Counted from the stretch's first letter, positions 25,624-35,068 are shown. The stretch is DNA of 64,000 nt from Salinimicrobium tongyeongense (GCF_026109735.1 NZ_CP069620.1:1116001-1180000); one strand, 5' to 3'. Notes: generated by a model not told the origin, from the sequence alone. Program-made: numbers and translations.

Positions 25624-26160
25624 ATGAGAGCGATTAAAATTACTTCAATCCTTGTTCTGTTCGTGCTGGTAATGACTTCCTGCAGTAGCGTGAAAGTGGC
25701 GACAGATTACGACAGGGAAGTGAACTTTTCACAGTATCAAACCTATGCTTTCTTTAAACCCGGTATTGACAAGGCAGAAATTTCTGATCTTGACAAAAAA
25801 CGTATCCTAAGGGCCATAGACCAGGAAATGCAGGAAAAAGGTTTCTCCAAGTCTGACAATCCCGATCTACTTATCAGCATTTTCACCAAGACCAAAGAGA
25901 ACGTGAACATCTACAACAACGCCTACGGCTATGGTTATGGGTGGGGCTGGCACCCATGGTATTGGGGTTCTGGATATAACACCGTAAGCTCTACTACCGA
26001 AGGCACCCTTTACATTGATCTTGTAGATGCCGAAAAGAAAGAACTGGTTTGGCAGGGTATGGGCACTGCAGCCCTTTCTACCAAAGTGGAACAAAAACAA
26101 GAGAGAATAAATGAAATTGTGGAAGAGATCCTGGAGAAATATCCGCCTTCCATGAATTAA
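25624..26160 (+). CDS. DUF4136 family lipoprotein
   Basis: 178 residues with a lipobox VMTSCSS (Cys20). The mature domain shows the DUF4136 pattern: VATDYDREVNFSQYQTYAFF, AIDQEMQEKGF, NPDLLISIFTKTKE, then an aromatic Gly-rich loop (YGYGYGWGWHPWYWGSGY) and TLYIDLVDAEKKELVWQGMGTA near the end. The proteins are periplasmic or outer-membrane attached and of unknown role. The gene begins 18 bp after hutU and may be read from the same transcript; a good terminator follows. Confidence 0.88.
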   Translation: MRAIKITSILVLFVLVMTSCSSVKVATDYDREVNFSQYQTYAFFKPGIDKAEISDLDKKRILRAIDQEMQEKGFSKSDNPDLLISIFTKTKENVNIYNNAYGYGYGWGWHPWYWGSGYNTVSSTTEGTLYIDLVDAEKKELVWQGMGTAALSTKVEQKQERINEIVEEILEKYPPSMN

Positions 26161-26180
26161 GATGAATGCCCCCCAAACTA

Positions 26181-26215
26181 AAGCCGCTAATATTAAAAGA
26201 TTAGCGGCTTTTTTG
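26181..26215 (+). terminator. terminator after the DUF4136 gene
   Basis: AGCCGCTAAT pairs perfectly with ATTAGCGGCT around an 8-nt loop and runs into TTTTTT. Confidence 0.9.
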
Positions 26216-26264
26216 TTTCTTCATGAGACCTATTCATGTGGTAACCAATATATTACAAACCTAA

Positions 26265-26272
26265 TATTTTTG
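26265..26272 (+). promoter_or_regulatory. candidate -7 box for the toxin-antitoxin operon
   Basis: TATTTTTG, an exact TAnnTTTG, about 110 bp before the antitoxin ATG. No good -33 element. Between it and the gene lie related inverted half-sites (GACTCAACTGGTAA near 26292 and TTACCCAGGAGTTGGTTGAG near 26344) that could be the autoregulatory operator. Confidence 0.3.
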
Positions 26273-26381
26273 TATCTTTAAAACCTGTTGTTGACTCAAC
26301 TGGTAAACAGCAGAAGATTTTATTTTTTGATTTTTAACACGGGTTACCCAGGAGTTGGTTGAGTGATTATTATATTTAAGT

Positions 26382-26615
26382 ATGGGAAATTTAAAAGATC
26401 GCGAGGCTTTGATTAATAGAATCAGAAAAATTGATGATAAGAATGTTCTTGATGAAGTTAAGAGACTTCTTAACCTAAATTTTGATGATACCTTTTATCA
26501 GTTAAACGAAGATCAAGAGGCCCAAATAACTCAGGCCAGGGAAGAATTGAGTCGTGGAGAAGGAATATCATCTGATCAGGTTGAAAAAGATTTTGATGAA
26601 TGGCTAAACAAATAG
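26382..26615 (+). CDS. type II antitoxin component
   Basis: 77 residues. An N-terminal helical part (LKDREALINRIRKIDDKNVLDEVKRLLNL) could form the DNA-binding/dimer region; the C-terminal LNEDQEAQITQAREELSRGEGISSDQVEKDFDEWL is the toxin-wrapping tail seen in Bacteroidetes RelB/ParD-like antitoxins. It overlaps the toxin gene by 16 bp, the usual arrangement. Base composition is AT-richer than the flanking hutU and phhA genes, suggesting gain by transfer. No recognised ribbon-helix-helix motif is clear. Confidence 0.75.
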   Translation: MGNLKDREALINRIRKIDDKNVLDEVKRLLNLNFDDTFYQLNEDQEAQITQAREELSRGEGISSDQVEKDFDEWLNK

Positions 26616-26896
26616 TCTGGTCTCCTTTAGCTGTACAAAAACGCTCAGAAATTTTGAAATTCTGGATTAAAAAGAATAAATCTGATACCTACAGTAAAAA
26701 ATTAAATAAACTGTTCAAGGAAGCCAGCCATTTAATATCCAAACATTCAGGCATAGGAAAACCTACTTCAAATGGTAATGTTCGGTTTAAGATTATCCTC
26801 CATTATCTCATGTTTTACGAACTCAAAAATAATAAGGTTTATATTCTAACTATTTGGGATTCCAGGCAGGATCCAGAGAAATTTAGACTTCCGTAA
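26600..26896 (+). CDS. RelE/ParE-type toxin
   Basis: 98 residues of the ParE/RelE fold: IVWSPLAVQKRSEILKFW at the start, the helical middle TYSKKLNKLFKEASHLISKHSGIGKP, and the C-terminal beta strands VRFKIILHYLMFYELKNNKVYILTIWDSRQDPEKF. RelE proteins cut mRNA on the ribosome and ParE proteins poison gyrase; the sequence does not decide which, though the lack of a clear catalytic set of RelE residues leans to ParE. It is intact and overlaps its antitoxin. phhA follows 12 bp later. Confidence 0.85.
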   Translation: MAKQIVWSPLAVQKRSEILKFWIKKNKSDTYSKKLNKLFKEASHLISKHSGIGKPTSNGNVRFKIILHYLMFYELKNNKVYILTIWDSRQDPEKFRLP

Positions 26897-26908
26897 ATTT
26901 ATATAGCT

Positions 26909-28666
26909 ATGGAAAAAGAATTTGAGTCAAATGAAATTATTGACAGGCTTCCGGCACACCTGAAGCAGTTCATAAAACCTCAGAATTATGAGGACTACAC
27001 GCCAATTAATCAGGCAGTGTGGAGATATGTGATGCGCAAAAATGTAGATTACCTTAGCAAAGTTGCCCACTCCTCTTACCTCGACGGACTAAAACAAACA
27101 GGGATTTCCATAGATCATATCCCCAATATGTACGGGATGAACAGGATCCTCAAAGAAATTGGCTGGGCCGCAGTAGCGGTTGATGGTTTTATTCCGCCTG
27201 CAGCTTTTATGGAATTTCAGGCGTTTAATGTACTGGTGATCGCCAGTGACATCAGGCAACTCGAACACATAGAATACACCCCGGCACCCGATATTATCCA
27301 CGAAGGTGCCGGCCACGCCCCCATCATTGCAAATCCCGAATACGCCGAATACCTCCGCCGCTTTGGAGAGATTGGTTGCAAAGCCATTTCCAGCGCAAAA
27401 GATTACGAAATCTATGAAGCCATTCGCCACCTTTCCATCATTAAAGAAGCCGAAGATACTCCGCAGGAAGAGATCGAAGCTGCCGAAAAAAAGGTAGATG
27501 AATTACAAAACGACCAGCGGGAACAAAGCGAAATGGCGCAGATAAGAAACCTGCACTGGTGGACCGTAGAATACGGCCTCATAGGCACGCCCGAAAACCC
27601 TAAAATCTATGGCGCCGGCCTCCTTTCCTCGATTGGGGAGAGTGCCTGGTGCATGACCGATAAGGTGAAGAAAATACCTTATACCATTGAAGCTGCACAG
27701 CAGGAATTCGACATTACAAAACCCCAGCCACAGCTGTACGTAACACCCGACTTTGCTCACTTAAGCCTTGTCCTGGAACAGTTTGCCAATAAAATGGCGC
27801 TGCGTGTTGGCGGCCTGGAAGGCCTTCAAAAACTTATAAATTCCAAAAATATTGGGACAATAGAACTCAGCACCGGGATACAGATCTCGGGTAATTTCAC
27901 CCGCGTGATCGAAGATCATGGAAAACCGGTTTATTTCCAAACAACCGGAGAAACTGCCCTGGCTGCCAGAGAAAAAGAACTGGTGGGCCACGGCAGGAAA
28001 AACCATCCCGATGGCTTTGGCTCTCCCGTTGGAAGGTTAAAAGGCATCAACCTTGCCATTGAAGATATGAGTCCGCGAGACCTGCGAGCTTACGATATTT
28101 ATGAAGGCGAACAGGTGAATTTTGAGTTTGAAGGCGGGATAACTGTTAAGGGGGAGATCATCACCGGCACCAGGAATTTACAGGGAAAGATTATACTTAT
28201 TAGTTTAAAGAATTGCACCGTCACCTGGAAAGATGAGGTGCTGTTTAAGCCAGAGTGGGGAAATTATGATATGGCCATTGGAAAAGAAGTGATCTCGGCT
28301 TTTGCAGGACCTGCAGATGCCAAATCCTTTAACCTAATCACCCACACTCCTTCCTCGACTACCATTAAAAGTAAAAAAACAGCGGAGCGGGAGGAATTGG
28401 AATCCCTCTACGAATCTGTTAGAAATATAAGGCAGGGCAGGAACACCAAATTCTCCCTTGAAGCAGCTTTTGATCTTGCTAAAAAATACCACCCTAAAGA
28501 CTGGCTGCTTTCCGTAGAGATCTTTGAACTTGCCAGCGGGAAGGATGAGAAACTGGCTTCGGCAGTATTGGAACATCTCGAAGATGTTAAACAAAGGAGG
28601 CCAGAAGTTTCACACCTTATCGATAACGGCATCGGTTTGGTTAAACCTGAGCTGGTAACGTCCTAA
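26909..28666 (+). CDS. phhA: phenylalanine 4-hydroxylase, long form
   Basis: 585 residues. The catalytic domain fills roughly 20-350: EIGWAAVAVDGFIPP, then TPAPDIIHEGAGHAPIIANPEYAEYL with iron ligands H131 and H136, and the glutamate-bearing WWTVEYGLIG. It oxidises Phe to Tyr using pterin and oxygen. Classical bacterial PhhA stops near 270-300; here about 230 further residues follow (FEFEGGITVKGEIITGT to the end), including a beta-rich part and a helical tail. Similar long forms are, from memory, found in Bacillus and Bacteroidetes. The stop codon directly abuts that of the convergent DUF4230 gene. Confidence 0.93.
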   Translation: MEKEFESNEIIDRLPAHLKQFIKPQNYEDYTPINQAVWRYVMRKNVDYLSKVAHSSYLDGLKQTGISIDHIPNMYGMNRILKEIGWAAVAVDGFIPPAAFMEFQAFNVLVIASDIRQLEHIEYTPAPDIIHEGAGHAPIIANPEYAEYLRRFGEIGCKAISSAKDYEIYEAIRHLSIIKEAEDTPQEEIEAAEKKVDELQNDQREQSEMAQIRNLHWWTVEYGLIGTPENPKIYGAGLLSSIGESAWCMTDKVKKIPYTIEAAQQEFDITKPQPQLYVTPDFAHLSLVLEQFANKMALRVGGLEGLQKLINSKNIGTIELSTGIQISGNFTRVIEDHGKPVYFQTTGETALAAREKELVGHGRKNHPDGFGSPVGRLKGINLAIEDMSPRDLRAYDIYEGEQVNFEFEGGITVKGEIITGTRNLQGKIILISLKNCTVTWKDEVLFKPEWGNYDMAIGKEVISAFAGPADAKSFNLITHTPSSTTIKSKKTAEREELESLYESVRNIRQGRNTKFSLEAAFDLAKKYHPKDWLLSVEIFELASGKDEKLASAVLEHLEDVKQRRPEVSHLIDNGIGLVKPELVTS

Positions 28667-29281
28667 TTAAAGTTTTAGCTCCTGCATTTCCTGTTCTGCG
28701 CTAAATTCCTGGTCGTTATAGGTAAGCGTCCAGCCAAGCGTGTTAGTGAGGATATATATCTTTTGCAGCTCACTTATCAGCCGGTTTTTGGCGTTGGATT
28801 TTAAAGTGGAATTCTCCACTTTTTCCCGCATTGATCTATTGATGCGCGTTTTAATCTTGTTGTAATCATCGGCCGTGAACTGGTTCAGGTAGTCCTGGGT
28901 GATGTCGTAGTATTTAATATCGGGATAGATATTGATCTCTTCTTCCGGAATATGTTTTATGTGCACAGTTTTATTTTCAACATCAACTTCAGTGACCAGT
29001 TTACTCAGGTCGTACGCCACCGTCGCTTTCGTATTCACGATAATTAGTGCCCTTTTTCGGGCTGGGAGCACATCCAGAAACCTGTTTTTAGTGTCTTTAT
29101 AAGTGTAGACCTGAGAAAAAGTCCCCTCGGTCACCACAAGTTTCCCAACGTTCTTAATTTGCTGCTGAATAAGCGCAGTACTTTCCTCCAGGCAGTCTCT
29201 TTCGGCATTCCGGTTCTCAAAATAGCGGTAAACCATGAAAATAAGCAGTACTGCAAGGGCACCAAGAATGTATTTCTTCAT
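28667..29281 (-). CDS. DUF4230 membrane-anchored protein
   Basis: 204 residues. A single N-terminal transmembrane helix (ILGALAVLLIFMVYRYF) is followed by the DUF4230 core: VGKLVVTEGTFSQVYTYKD, RALIIVNTKATVAYDLSKL and INIYPDIKYYDITQ. Family function unknown; it faces the periplasm or is anchored to the inner membrane. Its stop is immediately next to the phhA stop (TAATTA), with no terminator between the two convergent genes. No other gene overlaps. Confidence 0.88.
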   Translation of the reverse strand: MKKYILGALAVLLIFMVYRYFENRNAERDCLEESTALIQQQIKNVGKLVVTEGTFSQVYTYKDTKNRFLDVLPARKRALIIVNTKATVAYDLSKLVTEVDVENKTVHIKHIPEEEINIYPDIKYYDITQDYLNQFTADDYNKIKTRINRSMREKVENSTLKSNAKNRLISELQKIYILTNTLGWTLTYNDQEFSAEQEMQELKL

Positions 29282-29338
29282 GTTCTAAAAATACGAATTA
29301 GGAGGAGGCTTTTTTTGAAGAAAATGTGAAGATTTCTC

Positions 29339-30280
29339 TCAAAAACGAATCTGAGGTACTTCTTTTTCGAGTTTTTCTATTTTTTGCTGAAGATTTCTTC
29401 GGAATTTCTGATGCGCTTCAGAAGTTTCATTAAAAGGCCGGTGTAAAAGCCCTTTTTGGATGGTATCCACCTGCTTCATGACTTCGGAAGCTGCTGAAGC
29501 TATCCAGCCCTGCCTGAATTTCTCCCAAATGTAATCTACCGCCACAATATTAGGATGCAGCATATCTTCAGCATAGAACCTGTAATCCCTCAGCTCGTCC
29601 ATCATGATCTCATACGAAGGAAAATAGGAACAATTTTCTTCTGAAGCCACCCTTTCCTGGATTGCAGTGATCAATTTGGCTTTGCTTAACTGATTTTCAA
29701 CAAAACCATCCTTTAAATGTCGCACTGGGGAAACCGTGAAGATAATCTGGGCTGAAGGATTTAGCGACCTCACAATTTCTGAGGTGTCAAAAAGGGCATT
29801 TTTCACCTCTGTTATTTCCCTGCTAAATTTCGCCTGCGGCACTTTATGGCAATTGGCCACCAGCAGCTGCCCTGTTTCATTCAGTTTATATCCCCAGGCT
29901 GTTCCCGGCGTGATGACCACATGAGTGGCCGTCTTCAAAAACTCCCGGGTTTCCTGCACGGCGGCGTTCAGTTTGTTCAGGATCTCCTCTTTTTCTACGG
30001 AATTAAGATCGGAATGGGCTTCGTAACATTTCCAGGTCTCATTGTGGTAAAAAATATCGGCTTCAGTAAAAATGTACTGCTCTTTTACCCTTTTTAAGAA
30101 GTTGTGAATGGCCGCAGGATGAAAAAGAATTCCGAAGGGATTAAGCAGGTTTGGGAACTTGAAGTACTCCAGTTTATTTCCGATATTTTCCACAAAACAG
30201 GAACCTAAAAGCAGCACTTTTGAAGAGTAACCGATTTTTGGTTCTTGCGGAGTTACGGGAACTTGAGTACGGAATTCCAT
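29339..30280 (-). CDS. GSCFA-domain protein
   Basis: 313 residues. The signature LLLGSCFVENIGNKL (GSCF) is near residue 30, with VITPGTAWGY and the C-terminal FYAEDMLHPN, which together suggest an SGNH-hydrolase-like fold with Ser, Asp and His. These proteins are almost restricted to Bacteroidetes and some Alphaproteobacteria; the substrate is unknown but may be an O-acetyl or other ester on a glycan. Downstream of alaS, on the same strand, separated by two palindromic hairpins. AAAAGGGCATTTT at 29791 is a one-mismatch copy of the palindrome. Confidence 0.88.
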   Translation of the reverse strand: MEFRTQVPVTPQEPKIGYSSKVLLLGSCFVENIGNKLEYFKFPNLLNPFGILFHPAAIHNFLKRVKEQYIFTEADIFYHNETWKCYEAHSDLNSVEKEEILNKLNAAVQETREFLKTATHVVITPGTAWGYKLNETGQLLVANCHKVPQAKFSREITEVKNALFDTSEIVRSLNPSAQIIFTVSPVRHLKDGFVENQLSKAKLITAIQERVASEENCSYFPSYEIMMDELRDYRFYAEDMLHPNIVAVDYIWEKFRQGWIASAASEVMKQVDTIQKGLLHRPFNETSEAHQKFRRNLQQKIEKLEKEVPQIRF

Positions 30281-30303
30281 TTGATTTTAAATATCCTCTT
30301 TAA

Positions 30304-30336
30304 AGACCTCACAGGTTTTTGAAACCTGTGAGGTCT
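30304..30336. repeat. 15-bp palindromic hairpin, AGACCTCACAGGTTT arm
   Basis: Arms AGACCTCACAGGTTT and AAACCTGTGAGGTCT are perfectly complementary around TTG. It shares its inner arm with the hairpin at 18421-18447. Confidence 0.9.
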
Positions 30337-30364
30337 GAAATCTAATTTCTGATATCCTTATTAA

Positions 30365-30397
30365 AAACCTAACAGGTCTTGGAGACCTGTTAGGTTT
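30365..30397. repeat. 15-bp palindromic hairpin, AAACCTAACAGGTCT arm
   Basis: Arms AAACCTAACAGGTCT and AGACCTGTTAGGTTT around TGG. It differs from 30304-30336 at three stem positions, each matched on the other arm. It lies just after the alaS stop and could terminate it. Confidence 0.9.
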
Positions 30398-30413
30398 AGA
30401 CGATTTACAAATC

Positions 30414-33026
30414 TTATTTCACAAACTCCTCAGCCTTTTGCAGGGCCTCGTTCAATCCTCCCGGATTTTTACCTCCGGCAGTCGCGTAAAAAGGTTGTCC
30501 GCCGCCGCCGCCCTGGATGTAACGACCGAGTTCCTTTACTACCTTTCCGGCATTTAGACCTTTTTCCTGTACCAGGTTCTTTGAAATGTAACAGGAGAGC
30601 ATTGCTTTTTCATCCTGCCGGGTACCAAAAAGTAGAAATAGATTCTCCATTTCATCCCCCAACTGGAAAGAAAGGTCTTTGATGCCGCCTATATCCAAAT
30701 CTACTTCTTGAGCGAGGAAGTTGATGCCATTAATTTCCCGGATCTGATTTTTAAGATCCCCTTTCAGGTTTTTGGCTTTATCACGAAGCAAAGCTTCGAT
30801 CTGTTTTTTTAATTCGGCGTTTTCTTCCTGCAGGTTCACCACTGCTTTCACGGGATCTTTGGCGTTCTTGAGCACGACTTTGATCTCGCCAAAAGTTTGG
30901 GTTTGTGCAGTAAAATATTCTTTGGCAGCTTCATTGGTAATAGCTTCGATCCTGCGGATTCCTGAAGCAACAGCCCCTTCAGAAATGATCTTAAAATGCC
31001 ATATATCGGCGGTATTCCCAACATGCGTACCACCACAGAGCTCCATGGATTTTCCGAAGCGAATAGCGCGAACTTTGTCCCCGTATTTCTCCCCAAAAAG
31101 GGCAATTGCGCCGTCGTTTATTGCTTGCTGATAGGTCATTTCGCGATTATCAACAAGCGGAAGTTTTTCAGCAATCCTTGAATTCACGAAATCCTCTACC
31201 TGCTGCAATTCTTCCGAAGAAACCTTGCTGAAGTGAGAGAAGTCAAATCTTAAATAATCACTTTGTACCATGGAACCTTTTTGCTCCACGTGCGGCCCCA
31301 GGATTTCCCTGAGCGCCTGGTGCAATAAGTGCGTGGCACTATGATTGGCTGCGGTACGCGCTCTTTGTGCAGCATTTACTTTGGCCGAAAAAGTACCCGA
31401 AAGATCTTCGGGAAGTTCTTTGGTGAGGTGAATGATAAGGTTGTTCTCCTTGCGGGTGTCTAAAATGTAATTTACAGCACCATTTTTTGACTCCAGAGTT
31501 CCTTTGTCGCCCACCTGGCCTCCACCTTCAGGATAAAATGGCGTTTTGCTGAAGACTAGCTGGTACAGCTCCCCTTCTTTTTTAGATTCCACTTTGCGGT
31601 AGCGCAAGATCTCCACCTCGGCTTCAAGGCTGTCGTAGCCCACAAAACCTTCGGTCTCTGCTTCCTTCACCACCTGCCAGTCGCCGGAAGTTACTTTCGA
31701 GGCATTCCTGGAACGATCTTTTTGCTTCTGCAGCTCGGCTTCAAATTCCTTTTGGTCAAGGCTGTAGCCTTTTTCACTCAGGATAAGCGCGGTAAGGTCA
31801 ATTGGGAATCCAAAAGTGTCATATAATTCAAAGGCTTTTTGGCCTGAAACTTTTTTGTCTTTGCTCTCCTGCATGATCTGGTCCAACAGCACCAACCCCT
31901 GGTCAAGTGTGCGTAAAAAGGAATTTTCTTCTTCCCTAATTACGTTTGTGATGAGGTTTTGCTGAGAACGCAGTTCGGGAAATGCTTCTCCCATCTGGCT
32001 TGCCAGCGTCTCAACCAGTTTATAAACAAAGGCTTCTTTTTGGTTGAGGAAAGTGAAGCCATAGCGAATGGCCCTTCTAAGGATACGACGAATCACGTAA
32101 CCGGCGCCGGTACTACCTGGCAACTGCCCGTCGGCAATGGCAAAAGATACCGCCCGCACATGATCGGCAATTACACGGATTGCAATGTCGGTCTCTTCGT
32201 TCTTCCCGTATTCTGAAGTTGTCACCTCGCTAATCTTCTTGATGAGCGGGGTGAAAACATCGGTATCATAATTTGATTTTACGCCCTGCAACGCCATACA
32301 AAGGCGCTCAAAGCCCATGCCTGTATCTACATGTTTCTCCGGAAGTTTTTCGAGGGAACCATCGGCTTTTCGGTTAAACTGAATGAAAACCAGGTTCCAG
32401 ATCTCCACTACAAGCGGATGGTCATTGTTTACCAGCTCCCTTCCGGGAGTTTTCGCCTTCTCTTCAGCCGATCTAAGGTCGATATGGATTTCAGAAGAAG
32501 GTCCGCACGGCCCCTGATCGCCCATTTCCCAGAAATTATCTTTTTTATTTCCGTAGATAATGCGGTCTTCGGGCACTATTGCCTTCCATAGATCTAAAGC
32601 TTCCCGATCTACAGGCAAATCTTCTTCCTCACTGCCTTCAAAAACCGAAACATACAGGTCTGCTTTATTTAGTTTATAAACTTCGGTAAGCAGTTCCCAT
32701 GCCCAGTGAATGGCTTCCTTTTTAAAATAATCCCCAAAGCTCCAGTTGCCAAGCATCTCGAACATGGTATGGTGGTAAGTGTCTTTGCCCACCTCTTCAA
32801 GGTCGTTGTGCTTCCCGCTCACGCGCAGGCATTTTTGGGTATCGGCGATGCGACGGCTGGTAGGTGTCCCGTTACCTAAAAAGAATTCCTTGAACTGGTT
32901 CATCCCTGCATTGGTGAACATGAGCGTGGGGTCGTCTTTGACCACCATGGGCGCAGATGGTACTATGCTGTGGGATTTATTTTGAAAGAATTCGAGGAAT
33001 TTAGAACGTATCTCCTGGGATTTCAT
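30414..33026 (-). CDS. alaS: alanyl-tRNA synthetase
   Basis: 870 residues, full length. The class II core starts with [23 protein letters not shown], has GMNQFK and the acceptor-binding region up to about 450. The editing domain holds [11 protein letters not shown] near residue 560 and the metal-binding CGGTHV near 665. The C-terminal oligomerisation domain ends in [24 protein letters not shown]. It charges tRNA-Ala. Divergent from the M23 peptidase gene with a 123-bp spacer; a TTG-N20-TAAATTTT pair on the minus strand is a fair promoter candidate. Confidence 0.98.
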   Translation of the reverse strand: MKSQEIRSKFLEFFQNKSHSIVPSAPMVVKDDPTLMFTNAGMNQFKEFFLGNGTPTSRRIADTQKCLRVSGKHNDLEEVGKDTYHHTMFEMLGNWSFGDYFKKEAIHWAWELLTEVYKLNKADLYVSVFEGSEEEDLPVDREALDLWKAIVPEDRIIYGNKKDNFWEMGDQGPCGPSSEIHIDLRSAEEKAKTPGRELVNNDHPLVVEIWNLVFIQFNRKADGSLEKLPEKHVDTGMGFERLCMALQGVKSNYDTDVFTPLIKKISEVTTSEYGKNEETDIAIRVIADHVRAVSFAIADGQLPGSTGAGYVIRRILRRAIRYGFTFLNQKEAFVYKLVETLASQMGEAFPELRSQQNLITNVIREEENSFLRTLDQGLVLLDQIMQESKDKKVSGQKAFELYDTFGFPIDLTALILSEKGYSLDQKEFEAELQKQKDRSRNASKVTSGDWQVVKEAETEGFVGYDSLEAEVEILRYRKVESKKEGELYQLVFSKTPFYPEGGGQVGDKGTLESKNGAVNYILDTRKENNLIIHLTKELPEDLSGTFSAKVNAAQRARTAANHSATHLLHQALREILGPHVEQKGSMVQSDYLRFDFSHFSKVSSEELQQVEDFVNSRIAEKLPLVDNREMTYQQAINDGAIALFGEKYGDKVRAIRFGKSMELCGGTHVGNTADIWHFKIISEGAVASGIRRIEAITNEAAKEYFTAQTQTFGEIKVVLKNAKDPVKAVVNLQEENAELKKQIEALLRDKAKNLKGDLKNQIREINGINFLAQEVDLDIGGIKDLSFQLGDEMENLFLLFGTRQDEKAMLSCYISKNLVQEKGLNAGKVVKELGRYIQGGGGGQPFYATAGGKNPGGLNEALQKAEEFVK

Positions 33027-33149
33027 GAAGGCTAAAATTTAATATTATGCTGTCGGGAAAACAATTTTTATATTTGTTCGTTTCTCAAGCTGATTGTTGC
33101 ACTGTTTTTGCAACATATTAAGTAACGCAAAAATAGAATAATTTAACTT

Positions 33150-34127
33150 ATGTCTAAGGTTAAATATTATTACGACAGCGAGACGCTATCTTACAAAAAG
33201 ATTGAGCGCAAGAAAGGCCGCCGCCTTGGAATTGCTGCTCTTAGTGTGCTGGGGACCTTCCTGGCCGGCTTTATTCTCCTGGTGATCTACCTCAACATCC
33301 CGCAGCTCGAGACCCCCAAGGAAAAAGCACTTTCCCGGGAACTTGAAAATATGAAATTACAGTACAGCCTTCTCAACCGCAAAATGGAGCAAATTGAGAG
33401 CGTACTGGCCAATGTAGAAGATCGCGACAACAACATTTACCGCCTTTACTTTGAAGCCAACCCCATCCCCGAAGAACAGCGGCTTGCCGGTTTTGGAGGG
33501 ATAAACCGCTATAAAGACCTGGAGGGCTTTGACAATTCTAAACTTATTATTGAAAGCCACAAAAAGCTGGATATGCTTACCAAAAGGCTGGTGGTGCAAT
33601 CGCGTTCCCTAGATGAGATCATTGAACTGGCCAATGATAAAGAGAACCTGCTGGCTTCTATCCCGGCCATTATCCCGGTAAAGAATGAGAACCTTAAAAG
33701 GATGGCTTCGGGTTACGGCTGGCGCACAGACCCTTTTACCAAGGTGAGAAAATTCCATTACGGAATGGACTTTACAGCTCCCCGGGGAACTCCTGTATAC
33801 GCAACCGGCGACGGGGTTGTGGAAAGGGCCGATAACCGTTCCAGCGGGTACGGAAACCATATAAGGATAGATCACGGTTATGGCTACGTGAGCCTTTATG
33901 CCCACCTTTACAAGTACAACGTGAGGAGAGGGCAAAAGGTACAGCGCGGAGATCTTATAGGTTTTGTGGGCAGCACAGGGCGTTCACAGGCGCCGCACCT
34001 GCACTACGAGATCTTTAAGGATGATGTGAAGATCAATCCCATCAACTTCTATTACGGACATTTATCTCCGGCCGAATATGACGATATCCTGGAGCAGGCA
34101 CAACTTGAAAACCAATCTCTGGATTAA
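33150..34127 (+). CDS. M23-family (LytM) peptidoglycan endopeptidase
   Basis: 325 residues. An N-terminal transmembrane helix (LGIAALSVLGTFLAGFILLVIYL) and a coiled coil (LSRELENMKLQYSLLNRKM) precede the LytM domain at about 190-300. Zinc ligands are in FHYGMDFTAPRGTP (H, D) and PHLHYEIF (HxH), with a YGNHIRIDHGYGYVSLYAHL in between, so the enzyme should be active. It cuts peptide cross-bridges from the periplasmic face. First gene of a five-gene rightward operon; its stop overlaps the next ATG by 1 bp. Confidence 0.95.
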   Translation: MSKVKYYYDSETLSYKKIERKKGRRLGIAALSVLGTFLAGFILLVIYLNIPQLETPKEKALSRELENMKLQYSLLNRKMEQIESVLANVEDRDNNIYRLYFEANPIPEEQRLAGFGGINRYKDLEGFDNSKLIIESHKKLDMLTKRLVVQSRSLDEIIELANDKENLLASIPAIIPVKNENLKRMASGYGWRTDPFTKVRKFHYGMDFTAPRGTPVYATGDGVVERADNRSSGYGNHIRIDHGYGYVSLYAHLYKYNVRRGQKVQRGDLIGFVGSTGRSQAPHLHYEIFKDDVKINPINFYYGHLSPAEYDDILEQAQLENQSLD

Positions 34128-34459
34128 TGCATGTAGACCTTCCAGATAAACTGTACTACTCTATTGGCGAAGTGGCCGAAGCCTTTAAGGTGAACACCTC
34201 CCTCATCAGGTTTTGGGAGAAGGAATTTGATGCCATAAAACCCCGGAAGAACGCAAAAGGCAACCGCAAGTTTACCAAAGAAGACATCAAGAACCTGGAG
34301 TTGATCTACCACCTGGTAAAAGAAAGAGGCTTTACCCTCGAGGGCGCAAAAATCCATCTCAAGGAAGAGAAAAGCCGGAAAACATTGTCTAACTTTGAAA
34401 TCATTAGAAAGCTGGAGAATATAAAATCCACTTTAAACAATTTAAAAAAGGAACTGTAA
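34127..34459 (+). CDS. MerR-family transcriptional regulator
   Basis: 110 residues. The winged-helix MerR start YYSIGEVAEAFKVNTSLIRFWEKEF and the wing RKNAKGNRKFTKEDIKNLELI are clear, followed by a short dimer helix (FEIIRKLENIKSTLNNLKK). There is no cysteine-rich effector domain, so the ligand is unlikely to be a metal. The gene overlaps the peptidase stop by 1 bp and LemA starts 2 bp after its own stop. In this operon it may regulate cell-envelope genes; the ligand is unknown. Confidence 0.92.
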   Translation: MHVDLPDKLYYSIGEVAEAFKVNTSLIRFWEKEFDAIKPRKNAKGNRKFTKEDIKNLELIYHLVKERGFTLEGAKIHLKEEKSRKTLSNFEIIRKLENIKSTLNNLKKEL

Positions 34460-34460
34460 T

Positions 34461-35057
34461 ATGAAAAAATGGCTCGTCCCCGTATTGATCATTGGGGCTA
34501 TTGTCTTAGGTCTTTACCTGTTAACCGTTGGAAAATACAACAATGCCGTAGTAAAGCAGGAAACAGCACAAACTGCCTGGTCACAGGTTGAGAGCGCCTA
34601 CCAACGCCGAAGCGACCTCATCCCTAACCTGGTCAACACCGTGAAAGGCGCGGCAGACTTTGAAAGGGGAACGCTTACCGATGTGATAGAAGCCCGTGCA
34701 AAAGCAACTTCTGTGAACGTTGATGCCAGCAATATCACCCAGGAGAACCTTCAGCAGTTTCAGCAGGCACAGGGAGAAGTTTCTTCAGCTTTGTCGCGAT
34801 TGCTCGTAACCGTAGAAAGGTATCCCGAACTTAGGGCAACCCAGAATTTTCAGCAGTTACAGTCACAACTTGAGGGCACAGAGAACCGAATTAACGTAGA
34901 GAGAAACCGGTACAACGAACAGGTAAGGGATTACAACACCTACATCAGGAAGTTTCCTAATAACCTTATTGTAGGCATGTATGGTTTTGAGAGAATGCCT
35001 CTTTTTGAAGCCGATCCTGGTTCTGAAAGCGCACCCGAAGTAGATTTTGATTCCTAA
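34461..35057 (+). CDS. lemA: LemA-family protein
   Basis: 198 residues. An N-terminal transmembrane helix (LVPVLIIGAIVLGLYLLTVG) then the LemA core YNNAVVKQETAQTAWSQVESAYQRRSDLIPNLVNTVKG, a long helical body ending in NRYNEQVRDYNTYIRKFPNNLIVGMYGFER. LemA proteins occur together with TPM proteins in many bacteria, as here, and may form an envelope quality-control unit; the biochemical role is unsettled. Third gene of the operon. Confidence 0.95.
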   Translation: MKKWLVPVLIIGAIVLGLYLLTVGKYNNAVVKQETAQTAWSQVESAYQRRSDLIPNLVNTVKGAADFERGTLTDVIEARAKATSVNVDASNITQENLQQFQQAQGEVSSALSRLLVTVERYPELRATQNFQQLQSQLEGTENRINVERNRYNEQVRDYNTYIRKFPNNLIVGMYGFERMPLFEADPGSESAPEVDFDS

Positions 35058-35068
35058 AAGTCCCAAAA

